Below are positions 22,700 through 35,076 of a stretch of 64,000 nt of DNA, piece by piece. Each line of letters begins with the position of its first letter. The stretch's first letter is position 1. The stretch lies in contig JAFFJZ010000016.1 in the NCBI GenBank assembly GCA_018340375.1, positions 5,959,372 to 6,023,371 of the forward strand, read 5' to 3'. The notes below the pieces were generated by a model. That model saw only the letters and a program-made list of their open reading frames with translations, was not told the DNA's origin and did no database searches. The stretch is from Gonatopus flavifemur. Lineage: Eukaryota > Arthropoda > Insecta > Hymenoptera > Dryinidae. A program made the translations under genes and the position numbers.

Positions 22700-23317
22700 T
22701 GAACAGAGCTGGATCTACGGGGGGGGGGGGGGCAAAAGAGGGCACGTGTCCCGGGCGCCGTGGAAGAAAAAGCGATCTCGCATAAAAAAATCTCTGTTTT
22801 TTCGGTTAAAGAAGCTTTTTTTGTCAATGGATTATGGTGGTGCCGTGATCACGTCTTGATCCCCCTTAAACAACTTTTTAGATGCAGTTCTGTTCGTGAA
22901 AGAAAATCTGAGAAGAAATTTGTAAAAAAATCTATTTCTGTCGATTCCCTACGTGTTTATTGAATTATTCTCAAGAAGTAGGTTCAAATTTCTTCCGAAT
23001 ATGATGAAATTAACAAGTTAAATTCTTCAAAATTTATTTATGAATCACTTAGAAATCTCACAAAGATTGGCATAAGATATTAACCAAAAAAATAAGATAC
23101 TCAATATATGACACATAAATAATGTCAAACATAAATACTAACATCAATTCTGGCAAGAGAAATCCTTTGGGGAAGATTCGATGAACCACAATAATTCCAC
23201 CCGAGATTGAAATTTCCTGAAATTATTGTTCTAAATCTCAAATGCAATTTCAAATTTGTATTTATGATACGCGACTCACGTGACCGTCATTCGTAAAACA
23301 AGGACCAATCGTGTATC
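22700..23317. other. Poly-G tract and transposon-end-like sequence
   Basis: CAGAGCTGGATCTAC is followed by about 15 G residues and then GCAAAAGAGGGCACGTGTCC at 22704-22755. This resembles the ends of repeats seen in many insects that begin with CAG-GGATC and a G-run. The rest of the stretch has no supported feature. Confidence 0.4.
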
Positions 23318-23408
23318 TTCAGTAACATCGATGTTCGCGATGTTGGGCATCGATACCAGTGCATCGAATGACACATCGATATGTCATCGATGCTCAGTGA
23401 ACACTAGT
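23318..23408. repeat. CATCGAT-rich short repeat
   Basis: Five CATCGAT or ATCGATG words in 90 bases, ending in GCTCAGTGAACACTAG. A related patch in inverse orientation lies at 17850-17960. The sequence has internal palindromes (ACATCGATGT, ACACATCGATATGTCATCG). Non-coding. Confidence 0.55.
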
Positions 23409-23783
23409 TTATTGTGTATAGCTGTGATAACGAAAATGGAAAGTGATGATGACAATACTTTTTTCCGTGTATATCTAATTTCTCTCTTTTCAATCGAGTC
23501 CACCGTGGTGAATGAAGACCATGGTGCGTATCTTTCGATAAATTTTTTTACACATCAAATATTCATTCATTATTGAAAAATTCGCACCGAAGATTAGAGT
23601 TCGATGGATATTTTTAAGCAGGATAGTAATTGAATCAGTCAAATCATCACCATTTTCATCCGAAAAGAATGAACTACCTTTTGTGATGCCAAATGGAACA
23701 AGGATGTCATATATTATTCTGTTCCAATATTCCTAGCAATTTATGTAAAAATCATCTCTTTGCTCCATTCAATTCTTCAGGAA

Positions 23784-26700
23784 ATGTCACAAAATTTCAG
23801 GACTCTGTATCGTGTCGTGATTTTTGAATGTGATAACGGGATACAAATTCTACCTGTGCATTGGGTACAAGGTGACATGTGCAATTATTCTGTGGATATG
23901 CCTGACACCGTTCTGAGAAGTTTTCTGGGAGGCGGAAAAGTGCATTTGTTAAAATTCAAATTTATCCAATATAAAGTCAAAATACTCGGAGGATATATTC
24001 AGTACACACTGTATTTCAAATAACTTCGTTGGCGATTTTCCTTGTCTGTTATCAAACGTGACATTTTCTATGGATTCATTGTCCTCAGCTGATCAGAAAT
24101 TGGTCAAGGCGGAGAATAAAGTCTACGACAGTACGACGGACGAAGAAAAAAACAGGAAAACTCGTAAACATCGAACAAAGAAATATTGCGATGATGAGTT
24201 TATCTACGATGAATCAGTGAATCTACCTGTGCCTAAGGGTCTTCTGAAAGGAGGTAATTATGACGTTTGATTCAAATACAATGTGATTTGCATTTTTACG
24301 GTATGAAATGGCAACATATCAGCCCACTCAAGAAAAGCCTGTTGATCCGCATGGGCGTACCACTACAGGTCACAAACATTAATGTAGAAGAAAGAATCGA
24401 GAAGTTTCTGGAAATATAGTTTGGAATGGAATGAACATCGTAAGATTTTTGCGGAAAATGAAATAGAACAAAACTGGCTTCGATTGGAATTCTTTTTCGA
24501 TTTGTTTGTGTTCAATCGATCGAAAACCGTTCATGATATCTGTATAGTTCAACTCGTCAAGGAAATTTTACAATGTTTACTTCAGTTTGAACTACATCAC
24601 AAAGGACTGTTTGATTTTTTACTCTACATTCAAAAATTATGGATTATAATTGTGACCTGTAGCGCTACACCCATGCGGATCAACAGACCTTTCTTGAGTG
24701 TGCCGATATGCAGTCATTTTGTTCTGTGAATATATGATAAAATGTGTCTCTGGCACTCAAAAACACATGGTTTCATGTGCATAAAATCCCATATTTTGAA
24801 AATGTTTCTGTCGTCTATAGCAGGTCCTAATACGAGGGTGGATTAATAAGTTTCCGGCCTGACCAAGAGATGGCGCCACTAGGCCTACCTTGAGGTGGCG
24901 TTCTATAGTACCATCCTTAGATAGCTTGTAGCTATAGTTTCAGTTCGATCGCCATGTTAGTTTAGTTTTGAGAGCACGCTGACCAAGACGCCTCTGTGTT
25001 TTTCGTAAAAATGGAAAAGCTGGAAAATCGTGCTGTCATCAAATACTCTCATTTGAAGGGGTTAACGCCGAAGGAAATCAAAGAAGAGATGGACTCAATA
25101 CTGGGGACATCCTCCCCATCATATTCAACCGTTAAGCAGTGGGTTTCCGAGTTTAAAAAGGGTCGTGTGAGCACCTCTGATGAGCTTCGCTCAGGACGCC
25201 CCATTGAGGTCACAACTCCAGATATGATCGAAAAAATCCATCAAATAGTGCTGAAAGATCGCAGATTAAAAGTTCGTGAGATAGCTGAGACCTGTAAGAT
25301 GTCATATGAACGTGTACAAAATATTTTGCACCAACATTTGTATATGGAAAAGCTCTGTGCAAGATGGGTGCCGCGTTTGCTAACAGTCGACCAAAAATTG
25401 ATTCGAAAGAACATTTCTACCGCCAATTTGGCGTTGTATAAGCGTAATCCAAGCGAATTTTTGCGTCGATTCGTAACCGTTGACGAAACTTGGGTCCACC
25501 ACTACACTCCTGAAACCAAAGAACAGTCTAAACAGTGGATTGGACCAGGGGAACCAACTCCAAAGAAGGCAAAAACAATTTTTTCGGCGAACAAGGTTAT
25601 GGCTACTGTTTTTTGGGATGCAAGAGGTATTATATACATTGATTACCTTGAAAAGGGTAAAACTATCACTGGTCAATACTACGCAGACTTATTGCAACGT
25701 TTGAGCCACGAAGTGAAAATTAAACGACCTCATCTGACGAAGAAAAAAATCTTGTTTCATCACGATAACGCACCAGCGCACACGTCAATCGTTGCGATGG
25801 CTAAAATCAACGATCTGAAGTTTGAATTAATGCCGCACCCTCCCTACTCTCCAGGCCTAGCCCCGAGTGACTATTATCTGTTTCCTAACCTCAAAAAATG
25901 GCTTGGCGGTGAGAGATTTGCGGACAATGAAGAAGTAATCGAAGCTGTAAATGGGTATTTTGAGGAGCTTGACGAATCAGTCTATAGAGATGGCATTACT
26001 AGACTAGAACACCGCTATGAGAAATGTATCAGCCTCGGAGGAGATTATGTTGAGAAATAAAAAAAAAAAATTTTTAAAAACGTTGTTTTTCTTGGTCAGG
26101 CCGGAAACTTATCAATCTACCCTCGTAGATGACAAAAAAAACTCTCGTCCCGAGGTAATATTACCGCTTGAAATAAGAATTCAAGAATTATTACTTTCGT
26201 ATGTTCAGCCCTCAAACGCTTGCGCCTTTAAATTGCGCAGGAAAGTTTGCGCGTATCTGTTATCAATTTATCCATCAAATTATCATTTTCACATATTGAT
26301 ACCATACATATTGATTATCAAACATAAAATTTGAACGATAAAATCTTGAGGAGTCAAATCATGGTAAAATAATTCCCTAATTGATTGTATGGAATTATGG
26401 AAGACTCGTATCTTTGTAGATACTGCTCATCAAGGAAAACAGTGCGATTCTTCGAGTGATAAGGATCCACTACTATCGGAGGAGGAAGAAGAGACAGTTA
26501 CGCCTCAAGTTGATATTGGACGTCCTGAAATGACTGAGTTCTATAGTGGAAGTGATATTCGGAAAACTGACGGTATCATAAACGGAGACAATGAGCAATT
26601 TGAAGACGCCAATAATAATGATAACAATAACGAAAACGACGAAGATTATTATAAAGGTCATAAACATCATGTTGACACAAATTATCGAACGATAACTGTT

Positions 26701-29098
26701 TAAATTGCCGCATGAAAAAAAAACCATTCGAACCAATTATGATTCTACTAGTGATTCGTTGTGGAAAGATTTTGAATTTGAAGTGTTTCAATGGAATTCA
26801 CGCAACTCATCCTTGTGCGGATCCTCAAGCAGTTTCTCTCAGACGAAGAGTATCCGAAAATGATTTTATGAACGATACTGCGGATGATGATGACGACGAC
26901 GAAGAACCCTAAGGGGAGAAATCACATCGAGATAATGAAAGAACAAAGGAGAAGGGTAATACATTCATTCCCCACGTACAGGGTTCTCATTCCATGAAAA
27001 TAGTCGTCCAAACCCTGAGGTTCTTGCGTACACTGAGAAAAATTTTTAGTTGCAACAAACAATATTTCAGTTGAGGCAACTTAAATTCCTCCATGTCGTT
27101 TTCAGTGACTATAAATGAAGAGTTTCTCCAGTTCAGTCAGAAACTTTGGGGAAGTGCACTTTCGTTCCAGAACTAGGTATTCTTTTTCTGAACCTGTGCC
27201 ATCATGTTATGCATTTTAGAGGTTATGGTTATACAGCGATCCGCTGCAACAATGAAAAAACTCTGAACGTGTGTAATCAAATATACGATGGTAGATCAAT
27301 TGGAGGTCGATTGAATGAATATCATACATTACGGATGTACCATATACGTACTGAGTATATTCAAAACGGTCTCATTCGAATATTGTATGGACGTTCGGTA
27401 TATGTTCTTCGTATCTTATTGGAACACCCTAAAAACTTGTTCATTTCTCACATACGTCGAAGTATGGTTGCTACCAGAGTATTATCGAATAACGTGAGAT
27501 ATGAATATCACAATTATAGTATATTTTTCACAGAAAAAATAGATGCCTTGTTGAAGCGTTCAGAGATCCAGTCCACAAATCTGAAATTCATCATTCGTCA
27601 AATTGAACAACTCTCATCCAAAACAACTCAAGAGGACAGTAGTAGTTTCGGAGGAATTAGTAATTTATTCCCAATACTGGAGGAAAGGGACTTGATTGGA
27701 CTGGAAGAACTTGTTTTATCGGATGAAGACAAAAGGAAAGCGATTGTAAGTATTTATATTCAACATATACGATAAGCAGGCGACTACCTTCTTGAGTCAG
27801 GAGGCCATATAATGTGAAAATCTTGAAGTTTCAAGATATCAAGCATTTTATTTGAATGATAGATGTTTCTCATTTGAGAAGCGATAGGCAAAATAGCGAT
27901 GAATATATATCACTGTGACGCATCATTGCCAGGAAAAAATGCGAATTATTCTGTTCATTTGTCATACCTTGTGAAGCCAATAATACAGTTGGTCAGATAT
28001 ACAATAATCACTCAATCCATGATGATACTGCATTTTTTTGTGACAACAGTCTTATGACTCCATAGGAAATCATATTTTTTTCATCATTTTTTAAGTGCAG
28101 AGAGTTGAATAAAATACTTTATTACAGCAAAGGTATTTGCGATCTTTTGGCGGAATTAATGAAGGGTCAGCGGTATACGCTATGTTGAAAAAGACATCCA
28201 GCAATCAAATTGCCGCTGGTTACTACTGGAAAGGCAGAAATAAGAATAAGAAAGCTGCATCAACGCTTCGTATCGTTGAACTGATGATAGGTTTGTAGAA
28301 AATACTTTTTAAACATATACCCAGATAGCACTGTACTGTTGTAATTCAGAAACATTGTTCATGAAATTCCAAGATATGTACTGTACATCAATTTAGAACC
28401 TCCCTAACAGCACACATATCTATGTCCACGTCGCATCTCCATGAAGCGGAGTAGATAAAAGGAAGACGTACACACAAGGTCTACCTTTCCACCGTGGTTT
28501 TCTGAATCCTGGATTCATGAGTCCAGCTAATTGTAGAGAGAGACCAAAAATATGAACGTATTGTATTGCGAATTCTCTTAGGAATGGACTCATAAATCCC
28601 GAATTCAGTACAGGTGGAGATGTAGTCAAGGTGGGAAAACGGGGAAGTGACGTAAATTCGAAGAACAATTGTCTGGTGACTGGTGCGTAGCGATGGTTGT
28701 GCTGGATGGGCTAAATTAGACATTCAATGCGCTTCTGAAAACGACGAATTCGACATCTTTTCTGATGTTTCAAAAATTTGGGTCCAAGTATGAATCACAG
28801 TGCTATCTGGGTTCAACTTTGAACATTTATGATACATTGAATGAAAGAATACGAATCTACTGTTGTTTCAGAATCAATTTTGACCACGGTGGAGGGAAGC
28901 GAAAGGTCTACGACCTGTAGAAAAATACAGCAGTGGTTGAAAGACGCGAAGGAACGTTCAAACGTCGCGGCTCAGAAAAAGCAGAATAATAGAAATTCGG
29001 AACAAGAAGTCCAAAAACTATCGAATTCATCACAGGAAGAGCTCGAATCAAGTAAGGATAATATAGTAGACAGCGATAGTGATAACGAAATGCAGTGA
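23784..29098 (+). CDS. DUF4806-domain protein gene, multi-exon, possibly decayed
   Basis: Function unknown; the family is expanded in ants and wasps. First exon from ATG 23784 encodes YRVVIFECDNGIQILPVHW, the usual N-terminal strand-rich module. The next exon (about 24088-24252) gives the charged DQKLVKAENKVYDSTTDEEK stretch and ends at GAG|GTAATT. An acidic exon starts at 26420 after TTTGTAG, in matching phase 1. Exon 27572-27745 ends in DEDKRKAI|GTAAGT. Exon 28128-28290 carries the DUF4806 core (RSFGGINEGSAVYAMLKK, then IAAGYYWKG..KKAAS). The terminal exon 28872-29098 has CRKIQQWLKDAKERS and a Ser/Asp-rich tail. The last three exons join in phase (0, then 1). Weak points: no clear donor after exon 1, an unclear end to the acidic exon, and a repeat-derived stretch at 27.15-27.57. 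A whole mariner and a foldback lie in the intron at 24.25-26.42. Confidence 0.68.
24312..24712. mobile_element. Inverted-repeat element with about 60-bp arms
   Basis: ACTCAAGAAAAGCCTGTTGA at about 24327 continues to CTACAGGTCACAA at 24374. It is complementary to 24651-24712, which contains TCAACAGACCTTTCTTGAGT, with a few mismatches. The space between holds an open frame (24421-24640) without recognisable motifs. It lies within the intron of the DUF4806 gene, upstream of the mariner. Confidence 0.75.
24833..26125 (+). mobile_element. Complete mariner element, 1,293 bp
   Basis: The terminal inverted repeats are about 32 bp: left CGAGGGTGGATTAATAAGTT, right (complement) CGAGGGTAGATTGATAAGTT, both continuing TCCGGCCTGACC, with two mismatches. 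TA is duplicated at 24831-24832 and 26126-26127. The single intronless transposase gene inside is unbroken. The length matches the usual 1.25-1.3 kb of mariners. Both ends and the gene are preserved, so it may be recently active or still competent, although it has one odd residue (see the transposase). Confidence 0.95.
25011..26060 (+). CDS. mariner transposase (irritans-like), 349 aa
   Basis: Cuts and pastes its own element at TA sites in the nucleus. ATG 25011 begins MEKLENRAVIKYSHLKGLTP; a GTG fifteen bases upstream is not credible as a start. Two helix-turn-helix regions fill residues 1-115, including the STVKQWVSEFKKGR and RSGRP segments. The WVPRLLT linker (WVPHEL in most mariners) follows. 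The catalytic triad is D158 in VTVDETWVHHY, D252 in FHHDNAPAH, and D287 in LAPSDYYLF, with 34 residues between the last two, as expected for D,D34D. The overall sequence is closest in memory to the irritans subfamily. Oddity: YSPGLAPSD has Gly where nearly all mariners have Asp (YSPDLAP), not a catalytic position but highly conserved. Length is normal and there are no stops. Confidence 0.93.
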   Translation: MEKLENRAVIKYSHLKGLTPKEIKEEMDSILGTSSPSYSTVKQWVSEFKKGRVSTSDELRSGRPIEVTTPDMIEKIHQIVLKDRRLKVREIAETCKMSYERVQNILHQHLYMEKLCARWVPRLLTVDQKLIRKNISTANLALYKRNPSEFLRRFVTVDETWVHHYTPETKEQSKQWIGPGEPTPKKAKTIFSANKVMATVFWDARGIIYIDYLEKGKTITGQYYADLLQRLSHEVKIKRPHLTKKKILFHHDNAPAHTSIVAMAKINDLKFELMPHPPYSPGLAPSDYYLFPNLKKWLGGERFADNEEVIEAVNGYFEELDESVYRDGITRLEHRYEKCISLGGDYVEK

Positions 29099-29198
29099 TT
29101 CAATTCTATGTTCGGGCGGTGTAAATCGGTGAAAACCTTTCAGTCATTATCTCATCCGTTAGAAACATTTTGCTGAAAAATGTTTGTACAGTAAGTGT

Positions 29199-29204
29199 AA
29201 TAAA
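29199..29204 (+). promoter_or_regulatory. Polyadenylation signal AATAAA
   Basis: AATAAA about 100 bases after the stop codon of the DUF4806 gene, at a plausible distance for its 3' end. AT-rich DNA makes chance hits common. Confidence 0.4.
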
Positions 29205-29515
29205 TCCGTTTTCATCTTCCCGGTAGATGTTCGCTCCCAATTCATTGTTGTTGACCAATGAGGAACATTTTTACATAGATAAATATGTGAGGAATAATGT
29301 TTCAGATCTGGCAGAGGGATCATAATTGTTTGAACTCAATTTAGAATGAATTGACAACAAGGATCTATCGGAAAGATGGAAACGGATTAATTACACTCAC
29401 TGCGCACTCATGTATCATTCTGAAAAACAATGGAATTGTCTCCATACAATTCTTTGAAAAAGCACAACCGAATGATATCACAATATGGAAGTAATTATCA
29501 GATGAGTAGTATGCT
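29205..29515. other. No recognised gene
   Basis: AT-rich sequence between the presumed 3' end of the DUF4806 gene and a direct repeat. Nothing supported. Confidence 0.4.
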
Positions 29516-30050
29516 AACTTGATTGTAATGATTCTCGAGAAGATGCTTGCAATTCGCAGCTTCCTTTGAGATCTCTGAAACAAGGCGCTGCCCTTCCATT
29601 TTCTCAGAGAATCTAATTGTTTCATTTCTATTTGCTGATTCATTCAACAGTTTCGGAAATCAGATTGATGGAGAACCATCATTCGATGTTCGATTTTGAA
29701 TTTGAATTACCTGTCACATATCCTTTCATTCGTTCTTCACTCGCTTTCGAATGTTTATTCTCTAGCATGTTCGGATAATGGACTGATTATTATATAAGTA
29801 TTAGTATATTTATTTATCACAACTTGCTTGTAATGATTTGTCGGAAAGATTTTTGTAGTTCTCAGCCTCCTCTGAGATCTCTGGGACAAGGCGCCGCCCT
29901 TCCATTCCTTCAGAGCATCTTATTGTTCCATTTTTATTCAGCGATTCATTCAACTTTTCCGAGAATCAAATTGATAGAGACCATATGCTGTTTCACGATA
30001 GGGGTTGAGTTGAACCTAATTTGGCCGTGGTCAATAATTTTTCAATGATC
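29516..30050. repeat. Direct repeat pair, third copy inverted at 10.44 kb
   Basis: 29516-29690 and 29819-30000 share TTGTAATGATT, GAGATCTCTG, CAAGGCGC.GCCCTTCCAT, TCAGAG, TTATTGTT.CATTT and TGATTCATTCAAC, about 303 bases apart. The second copy continues through TAGGGGTTGAGTTGAACC, which also occurs (as complement) at 10430-10460. Non-coding by appearance. Confidence 0.8.
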
Positions 30051-31612
30051 TCGGATCTCGGTATGATGTTGTCAGAATCGAGATAGCAATGCAGATTTGA
30101 CATTGGTGACACCATTGAATGGCCATTAATCAATGCAATATGATAATTTTGATTGATGTGAATTTTTTGAGGGATAGTGGATGATTTCAAACATGTTCCA
30201 GACCAATTATAGGCTGTGATCAATTGATTGAAGGCCAATTGATCTTTTGTTTTAAATAAAGGCCAATGGAAGTTATTCCCCATCCTAAATTACAGGCTGT
30301 TCTTTGCAATTTAGGTTATGTGAAATTATTTTAATAATTTCTTTTGTTGGCATCTTCACGAAAGAATATAATTTCGAAGTACAATGCTTTCAACAATGAA
30401 TAATATAGATTCCTCAAAAAAGAATACGTAATATTCAATTCGTAAGAATGATCCTTACATTGTTACTACTTTTTCAGTTCATTTTGTTCATTAAACATGT
30501 AGAATATCATCAATATTAATATCATGTCGAGAAAATTATTGAATGAATTAGAATGAGGTATCGTGCAAATGATGATATTGTTGATAGAACACAGTGTAAA
30601 AACAAATTAGTATGGTATATACGGAAAAAATTATTTATAAATATTATATATCTCTGAATGTGTTTGAAATTGCAATATTCACTTATTACTCATTGATAAT
30701 TTCGAATCTGTGCTGACACTGGTATTTAATTGAAATTTCATACATATTTGAATATTTGTTACAAAATATCCACTTACAAAATCAAAATTCAACATGGTAA
30801 CAGAACAATAAACAATTCTTTGCAAAACGTTATAATCCAGTGATTTCGACATGTATGATAATATCACCAATCATTTATAATATTTATCATGAAACAGAAA
30901 TATGACACTTCAAGTTGTAAAAAAATATTGGAAACATTTATTGTATTTTCTTGATCTTATAACTATTTCCACATAACACATATCATAATGATCATCATGT
31001 AAGAGCGAAATCACGCTCTAATTGGTACATATTTTACAAGTTCTGTACATATTTTACACTTTTTGTACACATTGTATGGCCAATCGTGAAACAGGAACAT
31101 TACATTCCAACTTTTATACATTTTAAAGGTTTTTTACAGATTTTATACTTCTTGAATACATTGTGATGCTATTCATTAAATAAGAACAATACACTCTAAC
31201 TTTTATATAGTATTTCAAACATCCGTAGGATTGCTCATATCTATAATTATATCAGTTCTTCAAGATTATGATATATTCGTTGATTGTACATATTTATTTT
31301 CATTGCAGAATACTTTTTTCCTACGTATACAAGAGAATTAAAAGAATCTCGAAACAATTGTCGCGTTACAACAAATTTTCGTACTTCATCTTTCTCAATT
31401 TTCTCGATAAATGAACATGGAAATGAGTTCGGAAGATGTTTACCAACGACGACGTAATTTTCCTTTTTGCGATTTTGAGTTTCAACTTCATACGCATAAT
31501 AATGTGGATCAAATTCTATCGTGCTAACTTCGAGGACAACTGTTGTTTTTCTTTCATATTTTATGCCTCTAATTTCAACAAACGAATAGAATTCCGAAGT
31601 TTCATTCGAATA
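30051..31612. other. No recognised gene
   Basis: Very AT-rich. At 31020-31210 there are repeated TTTTACA/GTACATATTTTACA words. No domain-bearing frame, terminal repeat or strong hairpin seen. Confidence 0.45.
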
Positions 31613-33463
31613 TTAATGTGGCAATTCCGTTTGTAATTCCGCGACAATTTTTACCTCAGGACCTAAGAAAATTTCTGGGATAATGATTTGAGACTGTTGA
31701 TGAAGCCTCAATTGCTGATCAATTGCCATGGACTTACAAATATTCATAGAGCCAGCGCAACGATTCGACACTTTTTTCAATTTACGATGATTGGATTCAA
31801 ATCGCATTCCCCAATATTGCACTGGAGGTCCAAAAGAAAGTATTATTCGCCAATAGTGGAGCAAAAAATGTAATTTTGGTGCTAAATGTCCCACTAAATT
31901 TATGTATATGTGGTGATGTTCGCACATCAGCACATAAAGTGAATGTGCGTGACCTTGTACAAGCGTTCGTGCCGTGACAATATCTATAATTTCTCTCAAT
32001 TTCAGATATAAAACCCAGTATGCATGATTTTCTGGAATCAAATCTCCCATGATAATTCCGAAATAGCGACAAAAGCAAAGCATGTCTGCTGCGCTCATTT
32101 TGATGTTCTTGGCGTTTTTTATAATAGGTGGAACATTGGTTTCTGAAATTTTTGCAAAATTGGAGGCTTTGAATGTCCTATTTATATCATGCAGGAAGAC
32201 CAATCCTTCTTCAATAATATTGGTCAGCACTGCCTCCATTGTGTAATTGCACATGCCCTCTGCAAGATCATGCATCGCATCTACTACAAAGTTTTCGCAG
32301 ACGTGGAAACCTTTCATGTTATTGAATACACATCTTTCTTGTACGCCTGTCTCAGATGCATTCATTTTTAAAATGTCTTCCTTGTAATTGTTCACTGTTC
32401 GAAGCAATAATTCTTCTTCTTCCCAACTGTTCCTCAAAGTTTCTCTGTGGATTTTACAAATGCGACAGTAATAATTGGCAACGAAACTTTCTGAAAAACC
32501 AGAAATCTCGTTCAGACCTTTGTTGTCTCCGGTGATTAAACCGATTACAAAGTACAATTTCTCTGTCCCACGTGAAGTTTCGATGGATATTCCATTGTGT
32601 CGCAAATGGTTGATTTCGTCAATAACGGGTTGGAATGTACGCGCATCACCAAATTTGTTTCTATCTTCAGCTTGAAATAACAATATGTTATAAATATGTG
32701 ATAATTTCGATATATAATGAGGAGGAATACACGGAATTGATGCGTACATCGCCCCGATGCTCTCAACACCGGCATGGCTTCCTAACGGATTTCCACTCTC
32801 AAAATCGTCATAATACAAGATTAACGGCAAAACATATTTGTTATCAAAAGTTTTCATTTTCTCACGCTAGAAAGTTCCTTGAATGAAATCACCAAGTGTA
32901 TCTTCTCCTTCGTCAAGCAACTCTGTGACGTATGCTTTTGTTTCATTATAGAGTGCATCGTTGCTGAAAACCGTATATAGTGTTTGTTTCAAAGGGATCC
33001 ATTGTCCCATCACAGTCTTTGATTTCATGACGACGATATCATTTTCTAAAGTATGGTCAGCATCTTCACCAATATTGTACGAAATGGGATCAACGAACAG
33101 ACCGTACCTTCTGAACAACTTGAATCCTCTGTATTCACTTGAGAAAGCTTTGAGAGGTTGAGAATTTGAAGTTAGAATGTCGTTTATAGTTTTCAAATAG
33201 TCTTCATCATATCCTCGATTTTTATAATTATGTTCTAACTCGGTTTGTAATTGAGGCACGTAAATGTTTTTTATGTACGTCGCCATCATTTCAATAATTG
33301 TATCGAGAGAATTTCGAGGCATACTTGTGTCGCAATATGTCCGATGCAAAAGGAATGCAGTTTCTTTTATAAAAGTTTCTTGGAAGGTCGCCATTGTAGC
33401 ATGAATTGAAAATAATTTCTGAATGTTTTCAATTGGACTGTTACTCGCTTCAATAATAATCAA
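31613..33463 (-). pseudogene. CACTA-like DDE transposase, one in-frame stop
   Basis: One reading frame on the minus strand spans 33463 to 31613, broken only by a TAG at 32867-32869. The N-terminal part contains SSEYRGFKLFRRYGLFVDP. After the stop come LPLILYYDDFESGNPLGSHA, then YFVIGLITGDNKGLNEISGF, then a CRICKIHRE cysteine pair. A DAMHDLAEG motif and HLAPKLHFLLHYWRI followed by GPP and RFESNHRKLK end the core. These conserved Asp/His/Cys blocks match a transposase-like family common in arthropods, fish and cnidarians that I place near CACTA/CMC. The stop is at a site where Trp would fit, so one G-to-A change could explain it. No terminal repeats found. Confidence 0.72.
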
Positions 33464-34701
33464 AATTGATTAATAAAATAATCTCAATATAATAATAAGT
33501 AATTAAAACTAGCTTTAAATAAAATGAATCAACATCACGTACTTTGTTGATTCGTACAATAATCCAAAAATTAATGATTACTTCAGTATATCATCAAGTG
33601 ATCTATACTTGAACCGGAATACGATTTACCCTGTAATTATAATAAAAATCGTTCCATCTAGTGACTTCATAATTCACATATCCACGCGAGAAATATCTGA
33701 ATGTAGTTCATCGATTTTTGAAGGGACTGGAGTTTGTGTAATTCCATAGACATTTCTTTCCATGAAGATCCAAGCGTTTTTACTGTCTACAGAATACTCA
33801 CTGCCAACAGCAAGGATACATTTCAAGCAAACATCGACTGCTTCTAAAGGTGTTCTGAAACAATATTCCGTTTCACTGATGAAGACTGAAGATTTTGTAG
33901 GACTGTTCAAAGTTCCTGATATGACGAAAAATGGTCGACATGACAATCCATGTGCTGCGTAGAATATGCGCTGAGCGTTTATAAAGTCTTTCACTTGATT
34001 TACATCCTAGGAACGTATTATTCATTACTAATAATGTAAACATTTCGGGGAATTTGCATATATTTAACACGAACCTCGATGTGTTTCACAAAAGGGTTTT
34101 GTGCTTCTTCGAGTTTTATCTTCCAGCGCTTGCCATCTACTTTTGCCTTAGTCACGCCACCGCCCAGTAATGAAGGAAGGACAAGTAATGCCAATGTTTG
34201 CGAACACGCTGTAAGAATAGGTTGCTCAAATTTTAGAATTACTGTTAGTAAAATCAGCCCGTTTAGGACTGAATTTGATGAGTTTGAGACATCCACATTA
34301 TCAGTGAGCGATTTTTGAAAAGAAGCGATCATCGCTATGTTTTGAATAGACAGTAATATACGTAGCTGCCAACGGATTAATTTGCTTGACTGCACATGGC
34401 AAAGTTAATAGTTGCAGTAACATTACAACTCCAACATTTTTATATGTACCTGGGTTTTTCAAGTCCTCTGCATATTTTTTCAAGCAAGCCTTTACAATTC
34501 TCTCTTTCCTTGTTGCTGCATATTTCAAAATTTTTACGGAAACTTCGGACCATTTGACGAATGGAGCTTCGTCTTGTATTGGGCGAAGAACCTTGAAATC
34601 GTCTTCGAGCTAAACAAAAATGATTGCACTTCCTATTGTAGCTATTCACATTTTTACATTATAAACATGATGATTATTTTGCATGATTTCTTCTGTCAGG
34701 A

Positions 34702-34990
34702 AAATGTCGACGGTCCCCGGCTATTTTATGGTAACTGGTTGGTATGTGACCAATCTTTTGAATTGAGATGGAAACAACTTGAAACTTTTTGAAGATTCGG
34801 AATTGCAATTTTCGATGGAATACTTATATTTTAGAACAAAAATTTTAATCCTTGAGATTGCGATTGAAGGCGACTCGATATTTTAAAATGCATGACATTC
34901 GAAATTATAAAATGGTTTGCTTATAAAATTTGTTCATATGGCATTATAGCAAGCAATTGCCATAAAATAGCCGGTAATCGTCGATGTAAT
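34702..34990. mobile_element. MITE with about 45-bp terminal inverted repeat
   Basis: The left end AAATGTCGACGGTCCCCGGC, running on to TATTTTATGGTAACTGGTT, pairs with the right end (complement) TACATCGACGATTACCGGCT, running on to ATTTTATGGCAATTGCTT. The interior is AT-rich with no coding frame. It lies in an intron of the 33.7-36.2-kb gene. Confidence 0.75.
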
Positions 34991-35076
34991 TATTTTGATC
35001 ATTGAATGTTTCTTCATTTCATGTATTATTGATTTATTGCTTTGAATGTTATTTATGGGTTACGAACATTTCGTCA

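Noticed and set aside
24421..24729. 102-codon frame inside an inverted-repeat element
   Set aside because: No motif, no splice context, and it includes the element's own terminal repeat.
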